Origin: Symbiodinium natans
Lineage: Eukaryota; Sar; Dinophyceae; Suessiales; Symbiodiniaceae
NCBI GenBank assembly: GCA_905221605.1
Contig: CAJNDS010001113.1
Span: forward strand, 768,501 to 832,500
DNA length: 64,000 bases
Reading direction: 5' to 3'
Shown: in pieces, positions 1-7,566 of the stretch
How positions within the stretch are numbered: position 1 is the stretch's first letter
How the letters are laid out: each line of letters opens with the position of its first letter
Position numbers and translations under genes: made by a program
Notes under the pieces: generated by a model
Databases searched by the model: none
Told to the model about the DNA's origin: nothing
What the model saw: only the letters and a program-made list of their open reading frames with translations

Positions 1-105
1 GTTTTGGGGCCAATTATAGGATACTTATAAAGGGACCCTAAGGAAAAGTACGAGCAAGTTTTTCCGACCCCTACATTACCCCAACAAGTCCCCAACCAGA
101 CGAAC

Positions 106-478
106 CCGACGTCTCCTTGTAGTTCCCTCCACGCAAAGACTTGCCGCAAGCTTTGCAGCAGAAGCAGAGCGGGTGCCAGGAACTGTCGAGGGCTTTGACC
201 TGCAGGGCAGAAACCCTCTTTAGCCTCGACCGGGAACGGGGCTTCCACCGATGCACCGCATTTATACTTTATAATCACCCGAACTGAAACCGAGATGGTA
301 AAGCTCTAGAAGCTAGGCTGAACCCTAAACCCTAAACCCTAAACCCTAAGCCCTAAGCCCTAAGCCCTAAACCCTAAACCCTAAACCCCTCCAACCCTCC
401 ACATTTTGGAGCCTCTTCTGCTGCGTAAACACTCTTCGAGCAGGCTGGACACTTCGGAGCGGCGGCGAACTTCGCCAT
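106..478 (-). CDS. LIM-domain protein, N-terminal part (two exons, runs off the left end)
   Basis: Two minus-strand exons join in frame. Exon 1 runs from an ATG at 478-476 to 413 and begins MAKFAAAPKCPACSKSVYAA; exon 2 is 199-106. Joined, they read ..SVYAAEE-VKALDSSWHPLCF.., then CCKACGKSLRGGNYKE, which is a LIM zinc-binding unit: CPAC, a spacer, WHPLCF, CCKAC, GKSL. LIM domains bind two zinc ions and mediate protein contacts, often in cytoskeletal CRP-like or paxillin-like proteins. The second half of the second zinc finger would lie further left, possibly beyond the window. Exon 1 ends GAAGAG before a GC donor; exon 2 follows CTGCAG and ends before GTTCGT. The ATG is the likely start because the frame upstream shows no domain. 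Family assignment is confident; the exact protein type is not. Confidence 0.78.
200..412 (-). other. GC-AG intron of the LIM gene with telomeric repeats
   Basis: This 213-base intron is defined by the two halves of the LIM domain. Its donor is GAG|GC and its acceptor is CAG|G. About 70 bases (321-388) are CCCTAAA units with CCCTAAG variants. It is direct evidence that telomere-type arrays in this window can sit inside introns. Confidence 0.7.
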
Positions 479-518
479 GAGTTCGGGCTTTGCTTCTGCA
501 ATGAACTCTCTTTGTCCT

Positions 519-592
519 TGTTTAGGGTTTAGGGTTTAGGGTTTAGGGTTTAGGGTTTAGGGTTTAGGGTTTAGGGTTTAGGGTTTAGGGCT
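519..592 (+). repeat. Interstitial telomeric array (TTTAGGG), about ten units
   Basis: Near-perfect TTTAGGG tandem just upstream of the LIM gene start, reading towards the telomere on the plus strand. Confidence 0.95.
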
Positions 593-667
593 AAACAAAT
601 GCGGGGTTCTCTTGCTCCTTGCGTTGGGCGCTTTGAGGGTTGCAGGTCTTGGGCGCATCTGGAGTTT

Positions 668-714
668 TTAGCAGGGATGTCTCTTCCAGCGGTGCATATG
701 AGCCCTGTGGTCTC
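668..714 (-). CDS. Possible last exon of uL2
   Basis: Follows CTTAG and continues the phase left by the exon at 1856-1807, reading GDHRAHMHRWKRHPC then TAA. The RW..RHP core loosely resembles the basic RW-x-G-x-RP stretch of uL2. Phase, acceptor and stop agree, but the match is weak; it could be chance. Confidence 0.33.
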
Positions 715-3700
715 CTAAGCCAGGGTTTTTAGGGTTAGGTTTGGGTTTAAGGGCTTAGGGGGGTTGGGGGTTTGGGGGTTTAGGAGGTTTAGGGGGTTTA
801 GGAGGTTTAGGGGGTTTGGGTGTTTTGGGGGTTGGGGCGAGGCTTTGGAGCTCAGGGGTTACAACTTCGGGATTGGATTTGGAGTTTAGTCTTGAAGGCT
901 TAGGGGTTTAAAGTTTTGGGGGTTTAGGAGTTTGGGGTTTAGGGATTAACTAATAAGGAGAAGGCCTTGAGGTTTACGACTTCAGGATTAGGTTTGGGGT
1001 TTAGGGTTGAGAAATTAAGCGTTTGGAGGAGAAAGGATTATGGGGTGTAGGGAGTAAAGAACCTGAACTCCCTAAGGTGAAGCTTTCTCCAAAAAAAACC
1101 ATCCTAGGGGAAATGGAACTTGTGTCGCTTTTGCTCAGTTTGGGGTGTAGGTTTATTAGGGTTGAGGAAACCAAACCACTGAGAAGAGGTACCAGCAATC
1201 CTACCTCAAAAGGGTTTAGGGTTTAGATCCCAAAAATCCCTGAACCCTAAAGCCAATCAGCAGAGCTTGACAGAAACAGCTACGACTGCAGCTGGCCTCC
1301 GTGTCCCGTGAGGCCAACAAGCCAAACCGCACGGAGAGTGCGGTTAAACCCCCCCCCCCTCGCCCCAACAATTTGGGGCCCCCTCTCTACTACCCCTGCC
1401 CCCTTAGGTTCCCCCCTTTCTTAACCTTAGTTAGGCTTAATTGTCCCTAAGTTGCCTTAATTATGTGGGGAACCTGCGGGGGGGGGGGGGGGGGGCATAG
1501 TAGGGGAACCCAGGAAACAGCCCCAAAGATGGACCCTTTAGGTACCTCCTTGGGAGGGTTTTCGGCGTCTCAAGTCCTGGGCTATAGTTTCCTATACTAA
1601 ATTTCAGACCCTAGGCCCTAAACCCTGAACCCCTAGACCCCTGAACCCAGAGCCGTATGTTCCTTTAGGGCATTCTTTTGAAAGGAATTGCACTTCAAGA
1701 CCCTCTGAACAATTTTCCTGAAAAGAATCCTCTTCAACCCAATTAGGGTTTAGGGTTTAGGGTTGAGGGTTGAGGGTTGAGGGCCTACCAAGACAAGGAT
1801 CCCAGCCTTTGAAGCGCATGGCGCGCTCCAGGTGCGACAGCTGGCCGATCGATGCCCTGGCCCAAACGTCTTCTTCTTTTTCGTGGTTTAGGGTTTTGGG
1901 GGTTTAGGGATAGGGTTTGGGGTTTAGGGTTTTGGGGTTTAGGGTTTTGGGGTTGAGGGTTTGGGGTTGAGGGTTTGGGGTTGCCAGTTTGGGGCGTGGG
2001 GCGTAGGGGTTGGGGGTTGAGGGGGTAGGGTTTAGGGGCGTACATCGATCACCGAATCCTGCTTTCACGGTTGCGCCAGTGCAAAGATAAGGAGCAGTGC
2101 TGCAAAGTGAGAGGTGCGTAGGCAACAAGTTTCAAAGTTCAGCACGAAACCCTACATCCTCAACACCCAAACCCTAAAGGGCTTTGGGGCTAAAGGCTCA
2201 GTAATACTCAAAGCTGCAGGCAGGTAAGTGTTGGTAACTTGCTATCTAAATCTTTGGCTTGAGCTTTGTAGGCTGCAAAGGGTTTAGGGTTTAGGGTTCA
2301 GCGGGTCTTAGGACAACAGGGTGCTTAAGGTTTAGGGCTTCGGGTTTTAGGGTTTAGGGTTCGGATATTCTAGATTGCCCAGCAACCTAGTTGAGATTCA
2401 AAAAGGGTGCCCTTTTGGGGGCTTGTCAGGCAACCTAAACACCCCCCCCCCCCCCCCCCCCCCACAAAAAAAAAGGAGGGGAAAAAAGGGCACTACTGTG
2501 CATCCTAAACGGCGACGGCGGCCACCTAAACCCTAGACCCTAAACCCCAAACCCGAAACCCTACATCCTAAACCCTAAACCCTCAACCCTAAACCCTCAA
2601 CCCTGGAACGCTGGGGAAGTGGAGCTGAGTTGAGGGTGGATATGGGGGTCGAGGGCTTGCCCACCATGGGTAGTTTGTTTAGGGTTTAGGGTTTAGGGTT
2701 TGGGGTTTGGGGTTTGGGGTTTGGGGTTTGGGGTTTGGGGTTTAGGGTTTAGGGTTTAGGGTTTAGGGTTTAGGGTTTAGGGTTTAGGGCTTAGGGTTTA
2801 GGGCTTAAGGTTAAGGATTAAGGGTTTGGGGTTTAGGGTTTCCTAAACTAGGGTCCCTCTTTGGGATCCCAGCTTAAAGGGTGCCGCCTTATAACAGGCC
2901 CTAGTTTAGCGAACTACCCACATCGCAAGAACCCAAACCATAAACCCTAAACCCTAAACCCTAAACCCTAAAACCCTAAACCCTAGGGCTCCAAGAACTC
3001 TTCTTTAAGGTTTTGGGCCCAAAGGCCTGACCATAAAAGGTTTTTGGGCAATTTTGAACCTAAGAGTAAGCCCTATAACGCTAAGCCCCTGAACCCTCAC
3101 GCTGCTCAGATGCGTTCCTCGCAGATCTACGACTCCGACGTGCGATGGCTCTACCCGAAAGAACTGTTGGATAAACACCACCTCCTCCCCCCCCCCCCCC
3201 CCCCCCCGCCCATAAAAGTTTAGGGTTTAGGGTTTGGAGTTTGGGTTCAGGGTCTACACCTCCAAAAAAGTCAAGAAACGGTGTAGTTTTTTCATGCGCA
3301 TGAGGCAACGACAGGCGGAAAACCAACAGTGGACCAACGTGCCAGGAGGAAGTCGCATGACAGTTGCGAAGCCAACTCAGCATGCACCCTTCTTAACCAT
3401 CCCAAAGACTGCGTGTAGAGCTTGCCCTGAACCCCGAACCCTAAATCCTAAACCCTAAGCACATTCAAGTTAAGACCTTGCCCTAAACCCAAAACCCTAA
3501 ATCCCAAACCCTAAACCCTAAACCCGGTAAGCCAAGGAAGAGGGTCCAGCATTCCAAGGGGAACTTGCGAATCTCGGTCGACCGCAGCTTGATGGTGGCG
3601 AAGTGCTTGTCCTTTTCAAACCCTAACTTAGGGTTTAGGGTTTAGGGTTTAGGGTTTAGGGTTTAGGGTTTAGGGTTTAGGGTTTAGGGTTTAGGGTTTA

Positions 3701-6700
3701 GGGTTTAGGGTTTAGGGTTTAGGGTTTAGGGTAAACCTAAACCCCAAACCCTAAACCCATTGATCTCGCTCTGGTGGCCGCATGGACTTTGGGCAGGGTT
3801 TAGGGTTTAGGGCTTAGGGTTTATGTACGCTAGGGTTCCGAGGACTCTTTTTCTAAGGTTTTTGGGCCCAAAGAGGATCATAAGGGGATTATATTATCCC
3901 AAAAAGGTAAAAGGTTACCTACTCTACTACTAGGTTATTCTGAGGATTTTGGGGCCCAAAAGGCCTTAGTATAAAAGGTGTTTGGGCTAGTTTGAGCCTG
4001 AGGGATAGGGTGTAGGGTTCAGGGTGTACGGGCATACCAGGATGATCCTTTAGCAACTCTGCTGTGATTATGATGACTTACGGGCCATACCAGGATCATG
4101 TAGCAACTGAGCTTTGATGAATTCTGATGCTTAGGGTTTAGGGCTTGGGGTTTGGGGTGATGACCCCAGTCTTTGTAGACTTGTCCCTAAGCCGCTGACG
4201 TGATAGAGCAAGGTTAGCTTCATAGACTCATAAGGCCACAACAGAGGTGCTGCAAATCCGCCAGCGTACGCGACACGGAACTAAGTTCCAAAAAGAGCAA
4301 ACAGGGTTGCCGTTATTGGTATCTAAAAGTTCAAACTCCTGAACAGCAAACCCTCAACCCTAAACCCTACACCCGGATCCCAGCCATGCCTTCGTGATCA
4401 CAGTGGCAAAAGTGCCTGCAGCACGGATGAGCCTCAGTCAAGGCATAGATCCCGAAGGTTTAGGTTCAGGGAAACCCAAGATCCTCCTCATCATCGCCGT
4501 CGTGAAAGGATCCCTACACCCCCAATCCTGAACTCCAAACCCGTAAAACCTAATCCCCACACTCTTCAAGCCCTAAACCCCTAAAACACCACATCCTAAA
4601 ACCCCAGAAAAAACCGATAACCCGAAACCCCTAAACCCCCAAAACATTTAACTCATTAACCCTAAACCCCCTAAACCCCCCTAAACCCTTAACCCTAAAC
4701 CCCCATATCCTAAAACTCCGAAAGCCCTAACCGATTCCAATCTCAGCCCGGCGCTGCCCCCCGGCGCCTGCTGCAAGGCGCTTGGCAGATAGGGATTCCC
4801 CCACTTTCGAACCGGGACTGGGGGTTTAGGGTTTGTAGGGTTTGTAGGGTGTAGGGTTTAGGGTTTAGGGTTAGGATTAGGGTTTAGGATTTAGGGTTTA
4901 GAGGGTTTAGGGTTCAGAGGGTTTAGGGCTTTGGGTTGCTCATGCGGTCAGCATCTAAACCATCAACATCTGAGCTAGCATTTGCCGTGTTCACCTATGC
5001 AACTTCATCATCCGTTGTGTTTCTATGACCTTTGCTACTTTTATATAGCAGTCTGAACGGAACACAGATGTAGCAAGCAGCGGAGTAGTCGGTCAATCCG
5101 AGCGTTCCTCTCTGTACGTTGGAGACGTTAAGCAGGGATTTGCAGGGCTCATGGAACTGCTCCCTAAACCCTAAACCCTAAAACCCTAAACCCTAAACCC
5201 TCAACCCTAAACCCCAAACCCTTTCAAGCCTCTGCGGCCTCTGTGCATGGATCTCTTCATGCCCTGAGGTCCACCAGCCCATATGACCAGCCTCCTTTCT
5301 GGGCTACAAGCAAACCCTATCCTAAACCGCAGGATCCGTGTGCCTTTGCAGTATATACCTGTACCCGAAGCTCATTGTAGCAAGAACCCCTTCAAGTCCC
5401 TAAAACACATACAAAGACATGAATATGTATATATATATATAGATAGATAGATAAATAATATATAAAGCGATAAACAATCAAAGACATATATATATATGTG
5501 AACATAAGTATGAACATAAGTATGAATATGAGTATGAATATGAGTATGAATATGAATATGAATATGAATATTCCTTTCTTAAAATTAGACTAGGGGAAAC
5601 TTGGGTGGCCTGGTCGCAGCTCAATGTTGTGGATAATGGAGCCAGCTGGAATACTCCTGCCAGGGACTGAGGAGTGTAGACTTCTAAGAAACTTCGATCG
5701 GGTTTAGGGTTTAGGGTTTAGGGTTCCGTGTCCTTATACTGCGCCTTTCAGCAAAGTAGGAGGCCCCAGAGTCAGAAAGAACTCGCACGCAACAGTGCCC
5801 TGCCGAGACCCCCAATGAAAGTTCCATGTTGGGGTGGTACCTAATCTTCTCATGACGTACTTATAATTAGCTGTCCAGAATTCTAGGGAAACAAAAGATT
5901 AACCTTTGGGATTATATAGGGACTATGAGGCCCCAAACAGGCTGAAGCGCGTCCTGTGCAAGGCGATGTCCCACACTAGTAGGCGTGAGACCCAAAAATG
6001 TTAAAGGTTACCTACTACTACTTAGCATCAATCGAACATCAAAATTCGGCACCCAGAAAGAGGAACCACATGTCGTGGCTGTCGTGGTAGAGCTGATGGG
6101 GCCCCTGAAAATCCCAACCCAGATGCACGCTTTCAGTGAACCGCATGAAATTTAGGGTTTCAGGGATTAGGACATTTCGTAGGATGTCCGGCTCAATGCA
6201 CCCGCCTCAGGGGAAGGCAGTTTCCCGGCACGATGTTGGCGGTTTCGCTGGCAACCACCTGTCGATGTCGAGGTTTAGGGTTTAGGGTTTAGGGTTTAGG
6301 GTTTAGGGTTTAGTTCGGGCCTAGCCGGATGGACATGGAGCATTTTCCCGCCTATAATTGCCTTCGGTTGCAGAGATCTAAGCCCTACACAACCGCGAAG
6401 GATCTTGTAAAGAATGAAGACAAAGGGCCCATGATTTAGATCAACTTCCCCCAAAAAAATGAAATGTTGCTTGCTTCCGAGACCCCGCCTGGTCCCCTGG
6501 TCGAAGTGTCAGTGGTGCCAGGATGTAGCTCAATACGCCGTCCTCCCATGAGCTGGGTTGCCCAGTAACCTGGGATTAAAACGGGTGCCCTTTTTTGCTT
6601 ACAGGGGTTTATATAGGTCCTAAACCCCCCAAAAAGGGAATAAGGGCACTACTGGGCATCCTAGTGAGTGAGGGTGCGCACAAGAATGGAAACTCTGGAA

Positions 6701-7566
6701 TACACGCGCGGTTCCATTCCACCCGTCCCCCTCAAGATCTGTAGGACGCTGAAAGAAGAGAGGGGACACCTGCAACCCTGAACTTAGGGTTTGCGGTTCA
6801 GTGGTTAGGGACCAATTATATAGCCCCAAAACGCCCGTGCCGCTGCAGCAGTTGCGTCCTGGTACTGGATCAGGGCGACGTGTGAGGTGCGCTCTGGGGA
6901 GTACTCAATGCGAAGAACCGACGCAGGAATATCCTGCAGCATGAGAAGAGGGGGAAGTTAGGCCCTAAACCCTAAACCCTAAACCCTAAACCCTAAACCC
7001 TAAACCCTCGGCCCTGAGTGGTGCCCTAAGCCATAAGAGATGTACTATACTATCAATCTGGGCTCGCCCTGGAAACCCCTTGAAAACATATTTGGGGTTT
7101 AGGGTTAAGGGTTAAGGGTTTAGGGGTATTCCTAATTCTGATCCTCTTAAACCCAAAATGGGAAAATGAGCCCATTTGGTCAAGGTGGGAGCTGGACACC
7201 ATGGTGCAGCCAGGGTTTAGAGGCTTTAGGGCTTTTAGGGTGTAGGGTTTAGGCAGGGAAGCTGATAATGAAACATGCATCGAGGAATGCCGCCCCCGAA
7301 ACCATAAGCCAAGCCAAGCCATGGCCCTCTCCTTGCGCGCGCGCTTGAAGTCCACGAATCGCAGCCGCTGCATCGTGCCGCCTTCGCGGTGCCGCGTCGT
7401 GATCCTGCTCGGAGGTTCATGGGTACTTATAACCACAAGGGTTTAGGGTTTAGGGTTTAGGGGTACTTACAACCACAACTATACATCTACTTATAGCCTA
7501 CTTAGGGGACTTAGGGGGCTTAAAATGAGTAGAGTTAGCATTGGGGTTATAAGTACCCTGACCTCC
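668..7566 (-). CDS. Ribosomal protein uL2, bacterial/organellar type, split gene
   Basis: Exons at 7404-7332, 6933-6859, 6542-6489, 6258-6206, 5656-5610, 4767-4755, 4432-4390, 3611-3547 and 1856-1807 join in phase into one uL2 protein. A tentative last exon is 714-668 and a tentative upstream exon ends at 7563. The read-through shows uL2 signatures in order: ITTRHREGG, FVDFKR, DIPASVLRIEY, YILAP, IVPGNCLPLR, IPAGSIIHNIELRPG, GGQLIRAAGT, HFATIKLRSTEIRK and ASIGQL. uL2 builds the peptidyl-transferase region of the large ribosomal subunit. The sequence is the bacterial type, so the product should work in mitochondria or plastid. Donors are GC or GA (GT once), always AG|G at the acceptor. The expected conserved C-terminal region with the HPHGGG motif was not found, which suits a divergent mitochondrial protein. 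The N-terminus is unresolved. Confidence 0.85.
1040..1800. other. Repeat-rich stretch within the last uL2 intron
   Basis: Holds long C and G runs (1351-1361, 1480-1495), short CCCTAAA/TTTAGGG tracts (1203-1226, 1743-1790) and unique islands with no recognisable motif. It is intronic only if the last uL2 exon at 668-714 is right. Confidence 0.5.
1807..1856 (-). CDS. uL2 exon (ASIGQLSHLERAM)
   Basis: Fifty bases. Follows CAG|G and completes the split Trp codon of the previous exon to give CWASIGQLSHLERAMRFK, matching the uL2 signature C-[AT]-[TS]-IG-[QV]-V. Ends AAAG before a GC donor, phase 1. Confidence 0.68.
2376..2505. mobile_element. Short inverted-repeat element, GCCCAG..CACTAC family
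   Basis: Ends resemble the copies at 6553-6662 and 47343-47507: TTGCCCAGCAACC with GGGTGCCCTTTT on one side, AAAGGGCACTACTG with TGCATCC on the other. The loop carries a C run followed by an A run. Confidence 0.6.
2679..2835 (+). repeat. Interstitial telomeric array with TTTGGGG variants
   Basis: TTTAGGG units flank a block of TTTGGGG units, then degrade to TTAGGG-like forms. Confidence 0.9.
3547..3611 (-). CDS. uL2 exon (HFATIKLRSTEIRKF)
   Basis: Sixty-five bases after GAAAAG|G. Reads DKHFATIKLRSTEIRKFPLE then C and a split W. This is the uL2 strand K(Y/F)ATIKLPSGEVR. Donor is GA. Confidence 0.82.
3630..3732 (+). repeat. Interstitial telomeric array (TTTAGGG), about 14 units
   Basis: Long near-perfect array inside the 778-base uL2 intron 4389-3612. 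Confidence 0.95.
3835..3998. mobile_element. Inverted-repeat element, nested pair
   Basis: Two TTTTTGGGCCCAAAG-type halves surround a core GGATTATATTATCCCAAAAAGG..AAGGTTACCTACTCTACTA. The core is shared with 31250-31350 and the split copy 5880-6030. Confidence 0.5.
4390..4432 (-). CDS. uL2 exon (LIRAAGTFATVITK)
   Basis: Forty-three bases after CTGAG|G. Reads (Q)LIRAAGTFATVITK, the uL2 signature GGQ-[LI]-x-R-[AS]-AGT. Ends before a GC donor, phase 0. The frame on either side is closed. Confidence 0.82.
4755..4767 (-). CDS. uL2 13-base micro-exon (AGGQ)
   Basis: Thirteen bases between CAG|GCGCC and CA|GC. They supply the missing AGGQ between ELRPG and LIRAAG and keep phase across both neighbours (1 to 2). 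The uL2 consensus demands PG-x-GGQ here. It is too short to prove by sequence alone. Confidence 0.5.
5416..5572. repeat. AT-rich microsatellites (TATA, ATAG, TATGAA)
   Basis: Runs of TA, ATAG and (TATGAA)n-type units inside the uL2 intron 5609-4768. Confidence 0.9.
5610..5656 (-). CDS. uL2 exon (IPAGSIIHNIELRPG)
   Basis: Forty-seven bases after CTGGCAG|G. Reads SIPAGSIIHNIELRP with a split Gly, nearly identical to the uL2 consensus IPxGTxIHNIELxPG. Donor is GC. Confidence 0.9.
5880..6030. mobile_element. Inverted-repeat element split by a second insertion
   Basis: AAAGATTAACCTTTGGGATTATATAGGG at the left and CCCAAAAATGTTAAAGGTTACCTACTACTA at the right are halves of the family seen intact at 31250-31350. 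About 60 unrelated bases (5935-5990) separate them. Lies in uL2 intron 6205-5657. Confidence 0.5.
6206..6258 (-). CDS. uL2 exon (IVPGNCLPLR)
   Basis: Fifty-three bases after CGACAG|G. Reads VVASETANIVPGNCLPL with a split Arg, matching GDxVxxSxxAxIxPGNxLPL. Donor is GC. Confidence 0.88.
6489..6542 (-). CDS. uL2 exon (DGVLSYILAPLTL)
   Basis: Fifty-four bases after GGGAG|G. Reads DGVLSYILAPLTLRPGDQ, the uL2 stretch Y-x-DG-x3-YILAP-x2-L-x2-GD. Donor is GC, phase 0. Confidence 0.88.
6553..6662. mobile_element. Short inverted-repeat element in uL2 intron
   Basis: TTGCCCAGTAACC..GGGTGCCCTTTTTT at one end pairs with AAAAAGGGAATAAGGGCACTACTGGGC at the other. It lies within intron 6858-6543. Same family as 2376-2505 and 47343-47507. 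Confidence 0.65.
6859..6933 (-). CDS. uL2 exon (DIPASVLRIEYSPERTS)
   Basis: Seventy-five bases after CTGCAG|G. Reads DIPASVLRIEYSPERTSHVA then LIQYQ, matching uL2 IPAKVxxIEYDPNRSAxIALLxY. Donor is GA, phase 0. Confidence 0.9.
7332..7404 (-). CDS. uL2 exon (ITTRHREGGTMQRLRFVDFK)
   Basis: Seventy-three bases after GAGCAG|G. Reads (R)ITTRHREGG then TMQRLRFVDFKRARK, the uL2 GRITxRHRGGGHKRxYRxIDFKR motif. Donor is GA. The intron upstream coincides with an inverted-repeat element. Confidence 0.88.
7405..7562 (-). mobile_element. Inverted-repeat element forming a uL2 intron (GTTCATGGGTACTTATAACC family)
   Basis: The terminal repeats are CGGAGGTTCATGGGTACTTA and its near-complement ending ACCTCCAA. 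The minus-strand acceptor AG flanks the uL2 exon at 7404, and a GT donor (GTCAGGGTACTT) lies in the other terminal repeat. CTGCT flanks both sides. A TTTAGGG tract (about 7440-7460) lies inside. Other copies: 29931-30037, 33618-33808, 41710-41832, 42626-42745, 47837-47957. Confidence 0.72.

Larger units (their letters stand above)
1857..3546 (-). other. 1690-base GA-AG intron of uL2
   Basis: Bounded by the in-phase exons at 3611-3547 and 1856-1807. It holds telomeric arrays in both orientations (about 1890-2035, 2530-2600, 2675-2850, 2938-2985, 3426-3525), poly-C runs at 2440-2462 and 3188-3207, and inverted-repeat elements at 2376-2505, 2843-2925 and 2990-3065. An open frame at 3102-3180 on the plus strand looks protein-like but lies inside this intron, so it is probably chance. 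Confidence 0.65.

Noticed and set aside
3102-3180. Plus-strand exon (IYDSDVRWLYPKELLDKHHL)
   Set aside because: Inside the 1690-base uL2 intron on the opposite strand; no partner exons found.
4170-4330. Minus-strand exon reading EFELLDTNNGNPVCSFWNLV
   Set aside because: Lies inside the uL2 intron 4389-3612 fixed by phase and homology; open frames of this size arise by chance here.
4790-4815. tRNA gene from a GGTTCGAA-like B box
   Set aside because: No matching A box or cloverleaf; lies beside the uL2 micro-exon.
4960-5165. 57-codon minus-strand frame as an exon
   Set aside because: Falls within uL2 intron 5609-4768 and matches nothing in uL2.
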